DNA of 64,000 nucleotides from Effrenium voratum (Eukaryota; Sar; Dinophyceae; Suessiales; Symbiodiniaceae). Where the stretch lies: positions 606,268-670,267 of the forward strand of contig CAUJNA010001757.1 of assembly GCA_963377175.1 (NCBI GenBank), in the 5' to 3' direction. The stretch's first letter is position 1. Every line of letters starts with the position of its first letter. Below are positions 40,863 through 52,850 of this stretch, one piece after another. A program made the position numbers and the translations under genes. The notes under the pieces were generated by a model that was given only the letters and a program-made list of their open reading frames with translations, was not told the DNA's origin and did not search any database.

Positions 40863-42780
40863 ACACTGTGGCCCCGGCGCAGCTCAGCGGCGATGATGTT
40901 CAGCATTGGCATGATGTCCGACATGACAGGAGGGGGTCGGGGGGTGGGCGGTGAGGGGATTGATGGACAAAAATGGAGGGGGGTGCCGACTAAATACTGG
41001 AAGCCAACATGAGCAATCCGGCGCGGGCAAGATGTGACTGTGCATAAGTTATGATGATGTAACTGTATATCAATTCAAATTTAAAAGCTAATTAGACCAC
41101 CCTCCATGCAACACATCCGGCAGCAAACCCACCAAAAACGAAAAATATAAAAAAAAATCTCTGCGGCCATCCCAGTTAAACTGGCAGGCCCCGCAACTGT
41201 TCCACTTTCTATACAGTTTTCGTTTTCTATACCACAACTCAAAGTACGCAAGCTACTTCAACTGATTGAACGGCTTGAACGGGGCCAGGGGCCGGGACTG
41301 CCCGATTGAGGATATTTAAGTTGGCACGGCCCCCTTTGAAAACTAAGTAACGCCAATAAGTTACATGGATTGTGTTCTGAGTATTTGTTTAACTATTTGA
41401 GTGAGGCCATTGGCAGCCCCCCTTTTTCAAGTTACATAGGCATTTTCTAGATTAACTGGCAGGCCCCCTTTTGATTTTTTCAAATCATGTCAATTGCCTG
41501 CTTTATCTGACATATTCAAAAACTCAAACTGGCACACCCCTCTGTCTACAATGAGCCATCTACATGGGGCAAGGGGCCCGGGGCTGACACACTTACAATG
41601 TTTAAATTGGCAGTCCCCCTTCCCAATTCTAAATAATCGAAACGCTTGAAACCATATAGTGTAACTCAACTATTCAAATTGGAAGACCGCCCGTGTTCAA
41701 ACCAAGGAGTGGAACGTTGAAATCATTGACATTACTTAGCCTTTTAAAACCTGGAAAGGGGCCCCCTTTCAAGTTTAAGCCGTTTTGTCACAAGTAAAAA
41801 TATGTCAACCATGTTTAAAACATTTGAAGGAATTAACCAAGTTAAACTTCTCAAGCTTATTGAAATCATTTGTGCTATTTGAACGGGGCCACACGCCGCC
41901 GGGACTGACCAATTCGTATTATTCAAATATATTGCGATAACCTAAATAATGCTACGGTTTAACATTTTTAAATGGGAGAGGGGGCTTTATGTCGAATAAG
42001 CTATTCAAACCGTGTAAGTTGGAAAGGCGGGCTTTGCAAAGTCAAACAGTTTCAACAATTCATTTGGTTTTTCTTGGCAGACACCCCTCTGTTCAAAACC
42101 ACCACAAATGATTTGTTGCATTGAGCATAATGAATGAGCTTTTGCAAACTCAATTAGAAGACTAGTTCAAATTGTTTAGGCTATGTAAGTATTCTAGTTG
42201 TCTAAGCGGGGTCAGGGGCCGCAGTTGCAGCCGATTGCAACCTCCCCCTGCGCTACTATGAATCATTAAGTCACCCAAAGTATTCCAACTGTTTAGACTG
42301 GCAAACCCCGCATTGCCAACCAAAAGGCTGACCCGATCTAACTTGTTCGAATAATTCAACATGTCAAAATTGCACAACTCAACTTATTTTATTGACATTG
42401 GTAGGGCCTCTTTGCGAATTCAAAGAATTTGCAGGATTCAACAAACCTTCCTTAGTTTTTAAATGGAGTCAGGGGCCGCTGGCGATGACCGGCTTGAACA
42501 ATTTAGGCTAGTTAATCTGACAGACGCCCCCTTGCAAATGCAACTACTCTCTACAATTTCAAATTTTCAAATCATTCTCAGCCTTCCGCTTTTTATGAAA
42601 TATTTAACTTACTTGGCCGTGTCAGGGGCCGCCGGCGCTGACCGACTGAAATCATTTAGGCTTTGCGGTAACAACATATCTCGCTTTAAGTCATTCAATT
42701 GTTTTGCATCGTGTGCCTTTGCAGAACCCGCTTGCTACTTTACATAGTTCAAACTCAGATGAAGCAAGCAAATTTGAAAT
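40863..42780 (+). repeat. AT-rich degenerate satellite, island 3 (from about 41100)
   Basis: After a 250-bp unassigned lead-in, the sequence takes the same character as islands 1 and 2: TTTAAA-rich with AAATTGGCAGNCCCCC segments. GGGGCCG boxes lie at about 41279, 41567, 41883, 42208, 42464 and 42618 (GGGGCCGCCGGCGCTGACCGA at 42624). Spacings are about 290, 315, 325, 255 and 155 bp. Orientation equals island 2. Confidence 0.65.
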
Positions 42781-43314
42781 ACCTTGGCCAGGCCGCAGGA
42801 GAAGGGATTGGCCATCTATTGAAGGTACCTAAACTACCCGCCGGGCTGGAAACCGTCGGGTTTTTGGACCGAATCTGTGTTTCGCTCACTCCTTCCTCTT
42901 GTTTTCATCACCAAAGCACACGAAAAACATGTTTTTTGGGGGTCCGTGTTCTTACTTCGCTGGCAGGCGCAGCACTTCGCCTGCGAAAAGGATACCTTTT
43001 TCCCTAGAGCCTGGCAAAGGTGTCATTTCAATCAGGCAAATGGATACACGGAGCGGGTGCCCGTGAGCGGGTGAGCATTTTACATGGTTGATGGTGTAAA
43101 CAACATTTGAACAATATTAGCAGCCACCTTTCCCAGTCAAACTCTCCAAGCCATTTATGTTAGCAATCCACATTTTGCAAGCAAAAAACATAAGTGTAAA
43201 ATCTAAAACGCTCCGCCTGCCCGTTGCCAACAGACACGTCTGACGCAGCTTTATTGAAAATGGTGTTCCTGGTGCACCGTTGCAGCGTCTAAGCAGGACA
43301 TTGTTTCCATGAAA
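42781..43314. other. Stretch without a supported gene
   Basis: Contains GGCAGGCGCAGCACTTCGC at about 42962, resembling the GRCAGGCGC repeats at 15.46-15.56 kb. A minus-strand frame (43117-43560) covers part of it but has no motif and is opposed by a better plus-strand trace. Confidence 0.3.
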
Positions 43315-43625
43315 TGAAAGCCAGGATATAAGCTCGCGTTCGTGTTCCCGAAGTATGACGGCGCCTGTCAGCAGGCCTACGCGCTGCTCTCGCGCGCGGA
43401 CGGGCAGCTGACCCGCGCGGGGCAGCACTACTACTCGCACCTGTGCCTGCGGCCTCCCACAACCAGCCGCTGATCCGGGAGGGCCCCATGCTGGCATGAT
43501 GGTACGCGTGAACATGTGAATCAGTTCAGTGCCATCAAGAAGACCCTGCGCGGCTCCCAAGCCAGACGGCCATCAGTACGGCGTTCGCGATGGCATTTTT
43601 GGGTAAACGTCAAGTGCGACGCAGG
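43315..43625 (+). pseudogene. GC-rich coding fragment with frameshifts
   Basis: A 52-codon frame too short for routine ORF calling reads LAFVFPKYDGACQQAYALLS and TRAGQHYYSHLCLR before a stop at 43472, with C/G at most third positions. Shifting frame, the sequence continues ASHNQPLIREGPMLA, and then EHVNQFSAIKKTLRGSQA from about 43507. Together this looks like a broken exon of about 100 residues. I do not recognise the family. Confidence 0.45.
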
Positions 43626-43927
43626 ACGCGCAAGACACATCGAGATCGAAAGCCTCTGCCGGCCTGCCCGCCAAGATGAACTTACGGATAACTTATGAAG
43701 TCTAGTTATAAGTGTGCGTAAGTAGCGTAATTCGTTCGCGTTCTGCGGACCCTTTTTTTGATGCTGCGCAGGTTTACTCGTTTCATCTCGTCTGAAGGTT
43801 TTCTTGACTCAAGGATGTAGGCGCTTGCTCAGAGGATGCGCTGTTGTCGTTGTTCCAAAGGCATTGGCGCCGAAGTGTGCGAAAAAGGCGAGGGGCACTG
43901 ACCCGCTCAAAAAAGCAAACAAAGGCA

Positions 43928-43949
43928 CCGCGGCCTTTTTGGCTCAAAG
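43928..43949 (+). other. Possible relict dinoflagellate spliced-leader sequence
   Basis: CCGCGGCCTTTTTGGCTCAA then AG. The conserved dinoflagellate spliced leader is CCGTAGCCATTTTGGCTCAA then G. The match includes an uninterrupted TTTTGGCTCAA; there are three substitutions and one inserted A. No downstream gene is visible. Confidence 0.4.
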
Positions 43950-46164
43950 CAGTCCGGCGCGCAGTTAGTCCACGAAGAGCTATAGAGCCAAACGTTAAGT
44001 CGTGTGGGGGGAGGGGAGTTGTAGGGGCATTGTAGGGGTAACAGGGTGCCTCTACAAACCTTTGTGTGGGGAGAGAAGCCACGCTGCACTCAATTGAAGT
44101 TTGCCATAGCAAACGCAACCGCGCGCAGACACAGTAGTTCTCAGGGGATGGTATAATGATTTCATGAGTATTTTCACTTTGGACCGTCGGGAGAACCCAG
44201 CAAGTACTGCTCTTCGAAGGAAATCAGAACCAATGCAAACATCGATGCAACTTTGCATGGCGAGCAGGGCCAACCCAGCGATGCAGAGGCCAGTTGGCAA
44301 ACAAAAAGCAACTTTGGACAGCGAGCTGGGTGAAGCCAGCGGACGCAGCAGTGTTATTTCCCTTCTTATGTTTGAAACTAAAACTTTTTTCTCGGGACGC
44401 TATTTTGCAGCGCTTCGAATTGGCTGCGCACAGCTGGATTGGCAACGCCAGTTACGCACGGAGATGTAGTTCAAACCCAAGAGCGCTGGCTCAATGACAT
44501 AATTACTAGCCGTTACCTCCCAGCCTAGATGGATTTCGCTGGTTACGGAACGCAGTGGGGGGCGGTTGGCAGTGCTCAAGGCAATAGCTTCCCGGCAAAA
44601 ACTTCTCGGGTCCATGGGGGGAGGCCTACCCATTTTTGAATGGAGATTTTCGCATTGCTTTCGCAACTTTGTGGCTGTGCCTCAAGCGGGTTGCTGTTGC
44701 CCGGTCGAGGCCTTGATATGCTTGGAGAGGCCACAAAAACATAGCAATAGTGTAATGGCTGCAAGGCAAATTCTGAGGAAGTTCGTAGACACGTGCTCTG
44801 ATCTGCACCAACCCCGAACAGGGCACGCACATGCATGATCACTTCTCCAACAATGGGGCATATACTTTGACCCAGAACAAAGGAGCTATGAGTTCTACGG
44901 TGACCGCAGGCCCATGCGAACAACAAGTCAAAAAATCCAGCAAAGACAGCAACCCCTGCAGCGGGCCGCCAGTCAACGCGGCAGCCTCGAGAAACACCAA
45001 ACAAGTACGACGTGCTCTCCGTGAGCAACGAGACTCAAAAGCGCAACTACTGCCACAAAAGCAAAACTACAAGTGAATTGAAAGAAGCGGGTCCGTCAAC
45101 CCGGCAAGCGCAGCAGTCCTCAAGGAAACGCGCGCATGTTCGCATCAGCTGCCGTTTGGGCAGCAAGCCCGCGCACTATACACATGGTGGCAGGCACGCG
45201 TAGCAGCGAGTGCGAAGAACTCAACGTGCAGCCGTCGTCAGTAGCTAAGGGGAATGCCAAGTCATTGCAAACCAAATTTCGTGCAGCTGGCAGCCGACCC
45301 GGCAAACGGCAAACCTGGCCAGAGCACATACTGCAGCGCCTGACTGCCCTGCCGGCCCTGTGGAGGAACCATGGACCAAACGCCCCCGACTGTGAGGCCC
45401 GAGTCATTGGGCGCCGCCGGCACATAGAGCGCCTCGTTCCGGCGCGATTTCTTGCCGCTTAGCATTGACAAAATAGGAGTGGCTGGCTATGGTGTTTTCC
45501 ATCCATCAAGCTTCTCCGCAATTTTAAAGGAAGGTATTGTCTGTTGAATCCACAAGTCCGCCCACCGTGCAAAAGTACCGGCCATGTTTCACCTCCTCTC
45601 AATTGAACACTAGTTACTCTTGGGCCTGAAATTTGCGGCCAACGGGTGACAAATTGCACAGTTGCGCGCTTTCACTGGTCTACCGGTTTCTTCCGGATCT
45701 GTAGCATGTAGCGGGTGTGACGGCTGCCCTGCTCTCACTTGACGCCGCCGGGATTCTTCTTGCTTTTCAAGCACGGGGCGGGGTTTTCTCACACTCCCGG
45801 CAATCAGCCAAGCGTCCGCGTCCGCGAGCTCCTTGGCGCAGGTTGCCAAGCGGGCGCTCGCCCCTCGATCCGCAAATGTTTTTGTTGAGCTCTGTCTCGA
45901 CCCCGGCGACAGGCTCCAAGAACTTCCACAGCCTGCAGTTCACTTGCTCCGGCTGATGCGGCGTCATCAGCTGCCGCGTGTAGTTCTGCGCCCGAGCAAC
46001 CAGGACCTGCTCTCGCTACCAATGTTGAGCCCGCAACCAAAGCGCCGACCATGTTTCACTTCTCACCCCAAGGCTCCGATAAGACAAAAAGCGGGACGTT
46101 GTGACTGTAGTCTTTTATTCCCCAAACAGCTTACTGTTGGGGTTCTCAATTCTTACTAAGAATT
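43950..46164. other. Stretch without a supported gene
   Basis: Many short plus-strand frames overlap (44566-44838, 44831-45076, 45136-45462), none with motifs or consistent codon structure. A dispersed repeat copy lies at 45600-45660. Possibly old coding sequence now decayed. Confidence 0.25.
45600..45660 (+). repeat. Dispersed repeat, copy A
   Basis: TCTTGGGCCTGAAATTTGCG, then GCCAACGGGTGACAAATTGCA, about 80% similar to copy B at 56700-56757. Similarity continues weakly into GCGCGCTTTCACTGG. Confidence 0.6.
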
Positions 46165-49100
46165 GATGCTGTCACGAGATGGTCTGGCCTTGTCTCCCAG
46201 CTTGTTTCCTCGGTCAGCTCTTTGTCTCCCCACTTGTTTCCATTTGTCTCCCCACTTGTTTCCGCACTCGCTTAGATGGTCTGGCTCCGTCAGCCCTTTT
46301 GTCTCCCCACTTGATTGAATTTGTCTCCCCACTTGTTTCCTGACGCGCTTGCTGGGCTGGATGCTGTCACGAGAAGGTCTGGCTCGGTCAGCCCTTTGTC
46401 TCCCCACTTGTTTCCTCACTCGCTCGCTGGGCTGGATGCTGTCACGAGATGGTCTGGCTCGATCAGCCCTTGATCCCCCCACTTGCTTGCACCACTTGTT
46501 TCCTCACGCGCTTGCTGGGCTGGATGCTGTCACGAGATGGTCTGGCTCGGTCAGCTCTTTGTCTCCCCACTTGTTTCCTTTTGTCTCCCCACTTGTTTTC
46601 TCACTCGCTTGCTGGGCTGGGTGCTGTCACGAGATGGTCTGGCTCGGTCAGCTCTTTGTCTCCCCACTTGTCTCCATTTGATGCTGTCACAAGATAGTCT
46701 GGCTCCAGCCCTTTGTCTCCCCACTTGTGTGCATTTGTTCCCCTTGTTTCCTCACGCGCTTGCTGGGCTGGATGCTGTCACGAGATGGGCTGGCTCGGTC
46801 AGCTCTTTGTCTCCCCACTCCTTTCCCTGTTTCTCCCCATTTGTTTCCTCACTCGCTTGCTGGGCTGGATGCTGTCACGAGATGGTCTGGCTCGATCAGC
46901 CCTTTGTCTCCCCACTTGTGTGCATTTGTCTCCCCACTTGTTTCCTTACCCGCTTGCTGGGCTGGATGCTGTCACGAGATGGTCTGGCTCTGTCAGCTCT
47001 TTGTCCCCCCTCTTTTTTGCATTTGTCTCCCCACTAGATGGTCTGGCTCAGTCAGCTCTTTGTCTCCCACCTGGTTTTCTCACTCGCTTGCTGGGCTGGA
47101 TGCGGTCACGAGATGGTCTGGCTCGGTCAGACCTTTGTCTCCCCACTTGTTTGCATTTGTCTCCCCACTAGACGGTCTGGCTCGGTCAGGCCTTTGTCGC
47201 CCAACTTGCTTTCTCACTCGCTTGCTGGGCTGGGCGCTGTCATGAGATGGTCTGGCTCGGTCAGCTCTTTGTCTCCCCACTTGTTTCCTCAATCACTTGC
47301 TGGGCTGGATGCTGTCACGGGATGGTCTGGCTCGGTCAGCCCTTGATCCCCCCACTTGTTTGCATTTGTCTCCCCGCTTGTTTTCTCACTCGCTTGCTGG
47401 GCTGGAAGCTGTCACAGGATGGTCTGGCTCGGTCAGCCCTTGATCCCCACACTTGTTTGCATTTGTCTCCCCACTTGTTTCCGCACTCGCTTGCTGGGCT
47501 GGATGCTGTCACGAGATGGTCTGGCTCGGTCAGCCCTTTGTCTCCCCACTTGTTTGCATTTGTCTCCCCACTTGTTTCCTGACGCGCTTGCTGGGCTGCA
47601 TGCTGTCACGAGAAGGTCTGGCTCGGTCAGCTCTTTGTTTTCCCACTTGTTTTCTCACTCGCTTGCTGGGCTGGATGCTGTCACAAGATGGTCTGGCTCG
47701 GTCAGCCCTTGATCCCCCCACTTGTTTGCACTTGTCTCCCCACTTGTTTCCTCACGCGCTTGCTGGGCTGGATGCTGTCACGAGATGGCCTGGCTCGGTC
47801 AGCTCTTTGTCTCCCCACTTGTTTCCTTTTGTCTCCCCACTTGTTTTCTCACACGCTTGCTGGGCTGGGTGCTGTCACGAGATGGTCTGGCTCGGTCAGC
47901 TCTTTGTCTCCCCTCTTGTTTTCTGACTCGCTTGCTGGGCTGGAAGCTGTCACGAGATGGTCTGGCTCGGTCAGCTCTTTGTCTCCCCACTTGTTTCCGC
48001 ACTCGCTTGCTGGGCTGGAAGCTGTCACGAGATGGTCTGGCTCGGTCAGCCCTTTGTCTCCCCACTTGTTTGCATTTGTCTCTTGACTTGTTTCGTCACG
48101 GGCTTGCTGGGCTGGATGCTGGCACGAGATGGTCTGGCTCGGTCAGCTCTTTGTCTCCCCACTTGTTTCCATTTGATGCTGTCACAAGATGGTCTGGCTC
48201 CAGCCCTTTGTCTCCCCACTTGTTTGCATTTGTCCCCCTTGTTTCCTCACGCGCTTGCTGGGCTGGATGCTGTCACGAGATGGTCTGGCTCGGTCAGCTC
48301 TTTGTCTCCCCACTCCTTTCCGTGTTTCTCCCCACGTGTTTCCTCACTCGCTTGCTGGGCTGGATGCTGTCACGAGATGGTCTGGCTCGATCAGCCCTTT
48401 GTCTCCCCACTTGTGTGCATTTGTCTCCCCACTTGTTTCCTCACCCGCTTGCTGGGCTGGATGCTGTCACGAGATGGTCTGGCTCGGTCAGCCCTTGATC
48501 CCCCCTCTTGTTTGCATTTGTCTCCCCACTAGATGGTCTGGCTCAGTCAGCTCTTTGTCTCCCACCTGGTTTTCTCACTCGCTTGCTGGGCTGGATGCTG
48601 TCACGAGATGGTCTGGCTCCGTCAGATCTTGGTCTCCCCACTTGTTTGCATTTGTCTCCCCACTAGACGGTCTGGCTCAGTCAGGCCTTTGTCGCCCAAC
48701 TTGTTTTCTCACTCGCTTGCTGGGCTCTCCCCGCTTGTTTTCTCACTCGCTTGCTGGGCTGGAAGCTGTCACGGGATGGTCTAGGCTCGGTCAGCCCTTG
48801 ATCCCCACACTTGTTTGCATTTGTCTCCCCACTTGTTTCCGCACTCGCTTGCTGGGCTGGATGCTGTCTCGAGATGGTCTGGCTCGGTCAGCCCTTGATC
48901 CCCCCACTTGTTTGCATTTGTCTCCCCACTTGTTCGCATTTGTCTCTTGACTTGTTTCGTCACGGGCTTGCTGGGCTGGATGCTGTCACGAGATGGTCTG
49001 GCTCGGTCAGCTCTTTGTCTCCCCGCTTGTTTCCATTTGATGCTGTCACAAGATGGTCTGGCTCCAGCCCTTTGTCTCCCCACTTGTTTGCATTTGTCCC

Positions 49101-50300
49101 CCTTGTTTCCTCACGCGCTTGCTGGGCTGGATGCTGTCACGAGATGGTCTGGCTCGGTCAGCTCTTTGTCTCCCCACTCCTTTCCATGTTTCTCCCCACA
49201 TGTTTCCTCACTCGCTTGCTGGGCTGGATGCTGTCACGAGATGGTCTCGCTCTGTCAGCTCTTTGTCCCCCCTCTTGTTTGCATTTGTCTCCCCACTAGA
49301 TGGTCTGGCTCAGTCAGCTCTTTGTCGCCCACCTGGTTTTCTCACTCGCTTGCTGGGCTGGATGCTGTCACGAGATGGTCTGGCTAGGTCAGATCTTTGT
49401 CTCCCCACTTGTTTGCATTTGTCTCCCTACTAGACGGTCTGGCTCAGTCAGGCCTTTGTCGCCCAACTTGTTTTCTCACTCGCTTGCTGGGCTGGACGCT
49501 GTCATGAGATGGTCTGGCTCGGTCAGCTTTTTGTCTCCCCGCTTGTTTCCTCACTCGCTTGCTGGGCTGGTTGCTGTCACGGGATGGTCTGGCTCGGTCA
49601 GCCCTTGATCCCCCCACTTGTTTGCATTTGTCTCCCCGCTTGTTTTCTCATTCGCTTGCTGGGCTGGAAGCTGTCACGGGATGGTCTGGCTCGGTCAGCC
49701 CTTGATCCCCACACTTGTTTGCATTTGTCTCCCCACTTGTTTCCGCACTCGCTTGCTGGGCTGGATGCTGTCACGAGATGGTCTGGCTCGGTCAGCCCTT
49801 GATCCCCCCACTTGTTTTCATTTATCTCCCCGCTTGTTTTCTCACTCACTTGCTTTTGTCTCCCCGCTTGTTTTCTCACTCGCTTGCTGGGCTGGATGCT
49901 GTCACGAGATGGCCTGGCTCGGTCAGCTCTTTGTTTTCCCACTTGTTTTCTCACTCGCTTGCTGGGCTGGAAGCTGTCACGAAATGGTCTGGCTCGGTCA
50001 GCCCTTTGTCTCCCCACTTGTTCGCATTTGTCTCCCCACTTGTTTCGACACGGGCTTGCTGGGCTGGATGCTGTCACGAGATGGTCTGGCTTGGTCAGCT
50101 CTTTGTCTCCCCACTTGTTTCCATTTGATGCTGTCACGAGATGGTCGATGGTCTGGCGCGGGCAGCTCTTTGTCTTCGCAGTTGTTTCCTTTTGTCTCCC
50201 CACCTATATCCTTTCGCGCTTGCTGGGCTGGATGCTGTCACAAGATGGGCTGGCTCGGTCAGCTCTTTGTTTCCCCACTTGTTTCCTCGCTCGCTTGCTG
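46165..50300 (+). repeat. Modular minisatellite of about 4.1 kb
   Basis: Built from two modules. Module A, about 50 bp, reads CTCGCTTGCTGGGCTGGATG, then CTGTCACGAGATGGTCTGGC and TCGGTCAGC. Module B, about 20 bp, reads TTTGTCTCCCCACTTGTTT with a variable end. Each A is followed by one, two or three B modules, giving unit lengths from about 76 to over 100 bp. Both strands are open over long frames because few stops arise; plus frames read SLAGLDAVTRWSGSVSSL and minus frames RADRARPSRDSIQPSKR repeatedly. Confidence 0.97.
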
Positions 50301-51130
50301 GGCTGGGGGCTGGCACGCAATGAACACACACATGTGTACACGTGGGAGACACAAATGTGCACACGAGAAGGCACACACATGTGCACACGTGGAACGCACA
50401 CATGTGTACTGCACACGTGAACACACACATAGAGATGCACTTGCACCCGGAACACACACACACGTGCGTTCATCTGAAAACAAACATGTATTCACCTGAA
50501 ACACAAACACGTGTCCAATTGGAACACACATGTGCGCACGCGTGAAAAAACAAATGTGCGCGCGTGGAACACACACACATGTGTACACATGAACACACAT
50601 ACATGTGCACGCGGAGCAGACACACACACACACACACACACACGCGTGTTCATCTGATAACAAACAGGTGTTCTCCTGGAACACATACACGTGTCTGATA
50701 AGCACACACATGTGTGCACAGGTGAACACACACACATATGTGCACACGTGCAACCCACATAGGTGTACACATGCACCCGGAATACGCACACACACATGTG
50801 TTCCTGGAACACACACGCACACACACACATGCGGACACCTGGAACACATATGTGTGTATGTCTGGAAAGCAAACTTCTGTTCACCTGCAACACACATATG
50901 TGTTCACCCGGAACCCATACATGTGCTCACTTGGAACAGGCATTTGTGTTCACGCGCAACACTGGTGCAGACCTGGATCACACAAACTTGTTTAACCAGA
51001 ACAAACTTCTGTGTTGACTTGTAACACACATATGTGTACACATGGAACACACGTATGTGCACATGTGGAGAAACATGTGCAACACAAATGTGCAACACAC
51101 ATGCGTTCACATGGAATTCACATGTACTGC
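50301..51130 (+). repeat. Degenerate CACACATGTG / GTGGAACACA repeat
   Basis: Units of about 24-32 bp contain ACACATGTG and a GGAACACA segment (for example CACACGTGGAACACACACATG), plus longer variants with AACAAACATGTATTCACCTG. A plain (CA)n run lies at about 50620-50643. Confidence 0.9.
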
Positions 51131-52010
51131 ACGCCTGGGCGACACATAAATCAAGTTCCGGAAGCCGGGTGTGAGGCGCTATTCCATGGGGCTCTGCCTT
51201 GAACAACGCTTGTGTTTTATATGCATGTTCCACGTAGGAAAAGGGTGTTCGTGTACGTACGATCAACCTAGCATTTTTGCAACACGTTGCTAGCGGGAAG
51301 CCTGCTGCTGCTGCTACTACTGCTAGTACTATCAGTGTCGGACGCGTCTCCAGCATTTACAGGCTTCAGCTTAGCAAAAGCTTTCCGGCGCATTGCGCTT
51401 CTTTCTCGCTTAGCTGCGCAGTGTCTTTCGTATCGAGCAATCTGTTACTCGATAGAACGCTCTAAAGCGTGCCTTTATCGTATTGTGGCAACTCTTCGTA
51501 TCGATTCAGTAAACTTTTGCTTTCGCAGGGAAATACGCAACCTAATTCTTCCGTATGCTCGGTACAAGGCATCCCTGCCTTCTTGCCTCAGCCGTTTTTT
51601 CTCCCTTTGTCCAGCAAATCGCATTCCATGGTAGTTGACGCGAGGAGAACGGAAGCAAATTTGGATTGAGGCGTAACTGCGGACCAGTCTCAGCTGACCA
51701 CTGTGCTAGCGCCTTGCTAGTGCGCGGCTAGCTTGGGCTGGCTTCAAGTACTTAAATCAGAACTGCAACATTACACCCTTGAAAGCCACACAAAGCCCAT
51801 CGCGGCAACCCAGGCGCCAACTCTTGGAAACCAAGATCACCAAAGAGCCTAGGGCAAACCAAGCGCCATCCTGGCACCTCCAGTGGGGAGCGGGCAATCC
51901 ATTGGTATTTGTAGGACTCCGCTTTGTGAATGAAAGGCTGCACCAAGTGACTGCGACGGTGGCCTCTGTAGACTAAACTCCCTTACTAAGACTTTTGACC
52001 GGCTCGCATA
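51131..52010. other. Stretch without a supported gene
   Basis: A short (CTG)n/(CTA)n run at about 51302-51325 and CTAGCGCCTTGCTAGTGCGC boxes at about 51705 similar to those at 15.35 kb. Frames (51287-51634, 51779-51976) lack motifs. Confidence 0.3.
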
Positions 52011-52290
52011 TGTGTTTTATCATAACAATCGCATGCTTTCACCTGGAACACAAGCATGTGCTCACGTGGAACACACTCATGTGGTCACATGCAAAAAGTG
52101 CGTGTTCAGTTGGAACGCGCCGATGTGGTCATCTGGAACACACCAAGAACACAAAATCATTCACTTAAAGCACGCGTGCGTGCATCCGCAGACCTGCTGC
52201 CTGGGGCTGGATCAAGCGCATGCGCGCGCTCAAACACGTTTCTGAGCCTCGAACACACATGCGTGCCCGCGGAATACACCGCAAATAAAT
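52011..52290 (+). repeat. Further GGAACACA-type repeat copies
   Basis: Diverged copies of the 50.3-51.1 kb unit, same orientation (CCTGGAACACAAGCATGTGC, ACGTGGAACACACTCATGTG). Confidence 0.75.
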
Positions 52291-52580
52291 CCGTCCACCC
52301 AGGGAGCCGTGCCAGGCATCCAGGCTGGAGACAACCGGGGACAAATAAGGGGAGACAAAAGGAGACAAATGAATCCGTCCACTCACAGAGCCGTGCCAGG
52401 CATCCAGGCTGCTGTCCGCCCGGAGAGCCGCGCCAGACCCAGGCTGGGAGACAACGGGAGACACATGAACCCGTCCAACCAGAGAGCCGTGCCAGGCATC
52501 CACCAGCAGGAGGCAAATGAAGGGATGTCCGCCCGAGCCGTGCCAGGCAGGGAGACAAATGATCTTGTCCACCCACACCC
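52291..52580 (+). repeat. Tandem repeat, about 65 bp unit
   Basis: Repeats of GAGCCGTGCCAGGCATCCAG with GGAGACAAATGAATCCGTCCAC; about four copies with deletions. Confidence 0.9.
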
Positions 52581-52684
52581 AGAGAACAATGAAAGACAAA
52601 TTACACCATCATCGATCCCAAACAGTGAGAACCACACTCAATTGCATCAGGAGTTGTTCTCAGCACAGACACACACACACTCAC

Positions 52685-52850
52685 CTAGTCAGCCGATGTT
52701 TTTACGGCTGCAACAGCCCCCCGCGCAACTTGGCCTGCAGCAGCACCCTGCGCAACTCTGAGTCTCGGCCTGTCGCAGCTCCGGCGCTCTGCGTCTCGGT
52801 CTGCAGCAATCCTGAGTCTCGGCCTGCAGTGGCACCGCGCGCAACAGCAC
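52685..52850 (+). repeat. Short repeat of CTGAGTCTCGGCCTG with CAGC
   Basis: Three to four copies of (CTGAGTCTCGGCCTG or GCGTCTCGGTCTG) separated by CAGCA-type spacers and GCGCAAC motifs. Confidence 0.7.

Noticed and set aside
38515..40924. Very long minus-strand frames (783, 704 and 432 codons)
   Set aside because: All three frames are open at once because the GAGT/GGAGT array has no stop; the translations are repeats of Ser-Leu-Thr-His and Ser-Thr-Pro-Leu-His.
43117..43560. 147-codon minus-strand ORF
   Set aside because: Opposes a GC-rich plus-strand trace with better codon structure and shows no motif.
46156..50300. Long plus and minus frames with SLAGLDAVTRWSGS and RADRARPSRDS repeats
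   Set aside because: They follow the minisatellite modules in several frames on both strands, with no non-repeat domain.
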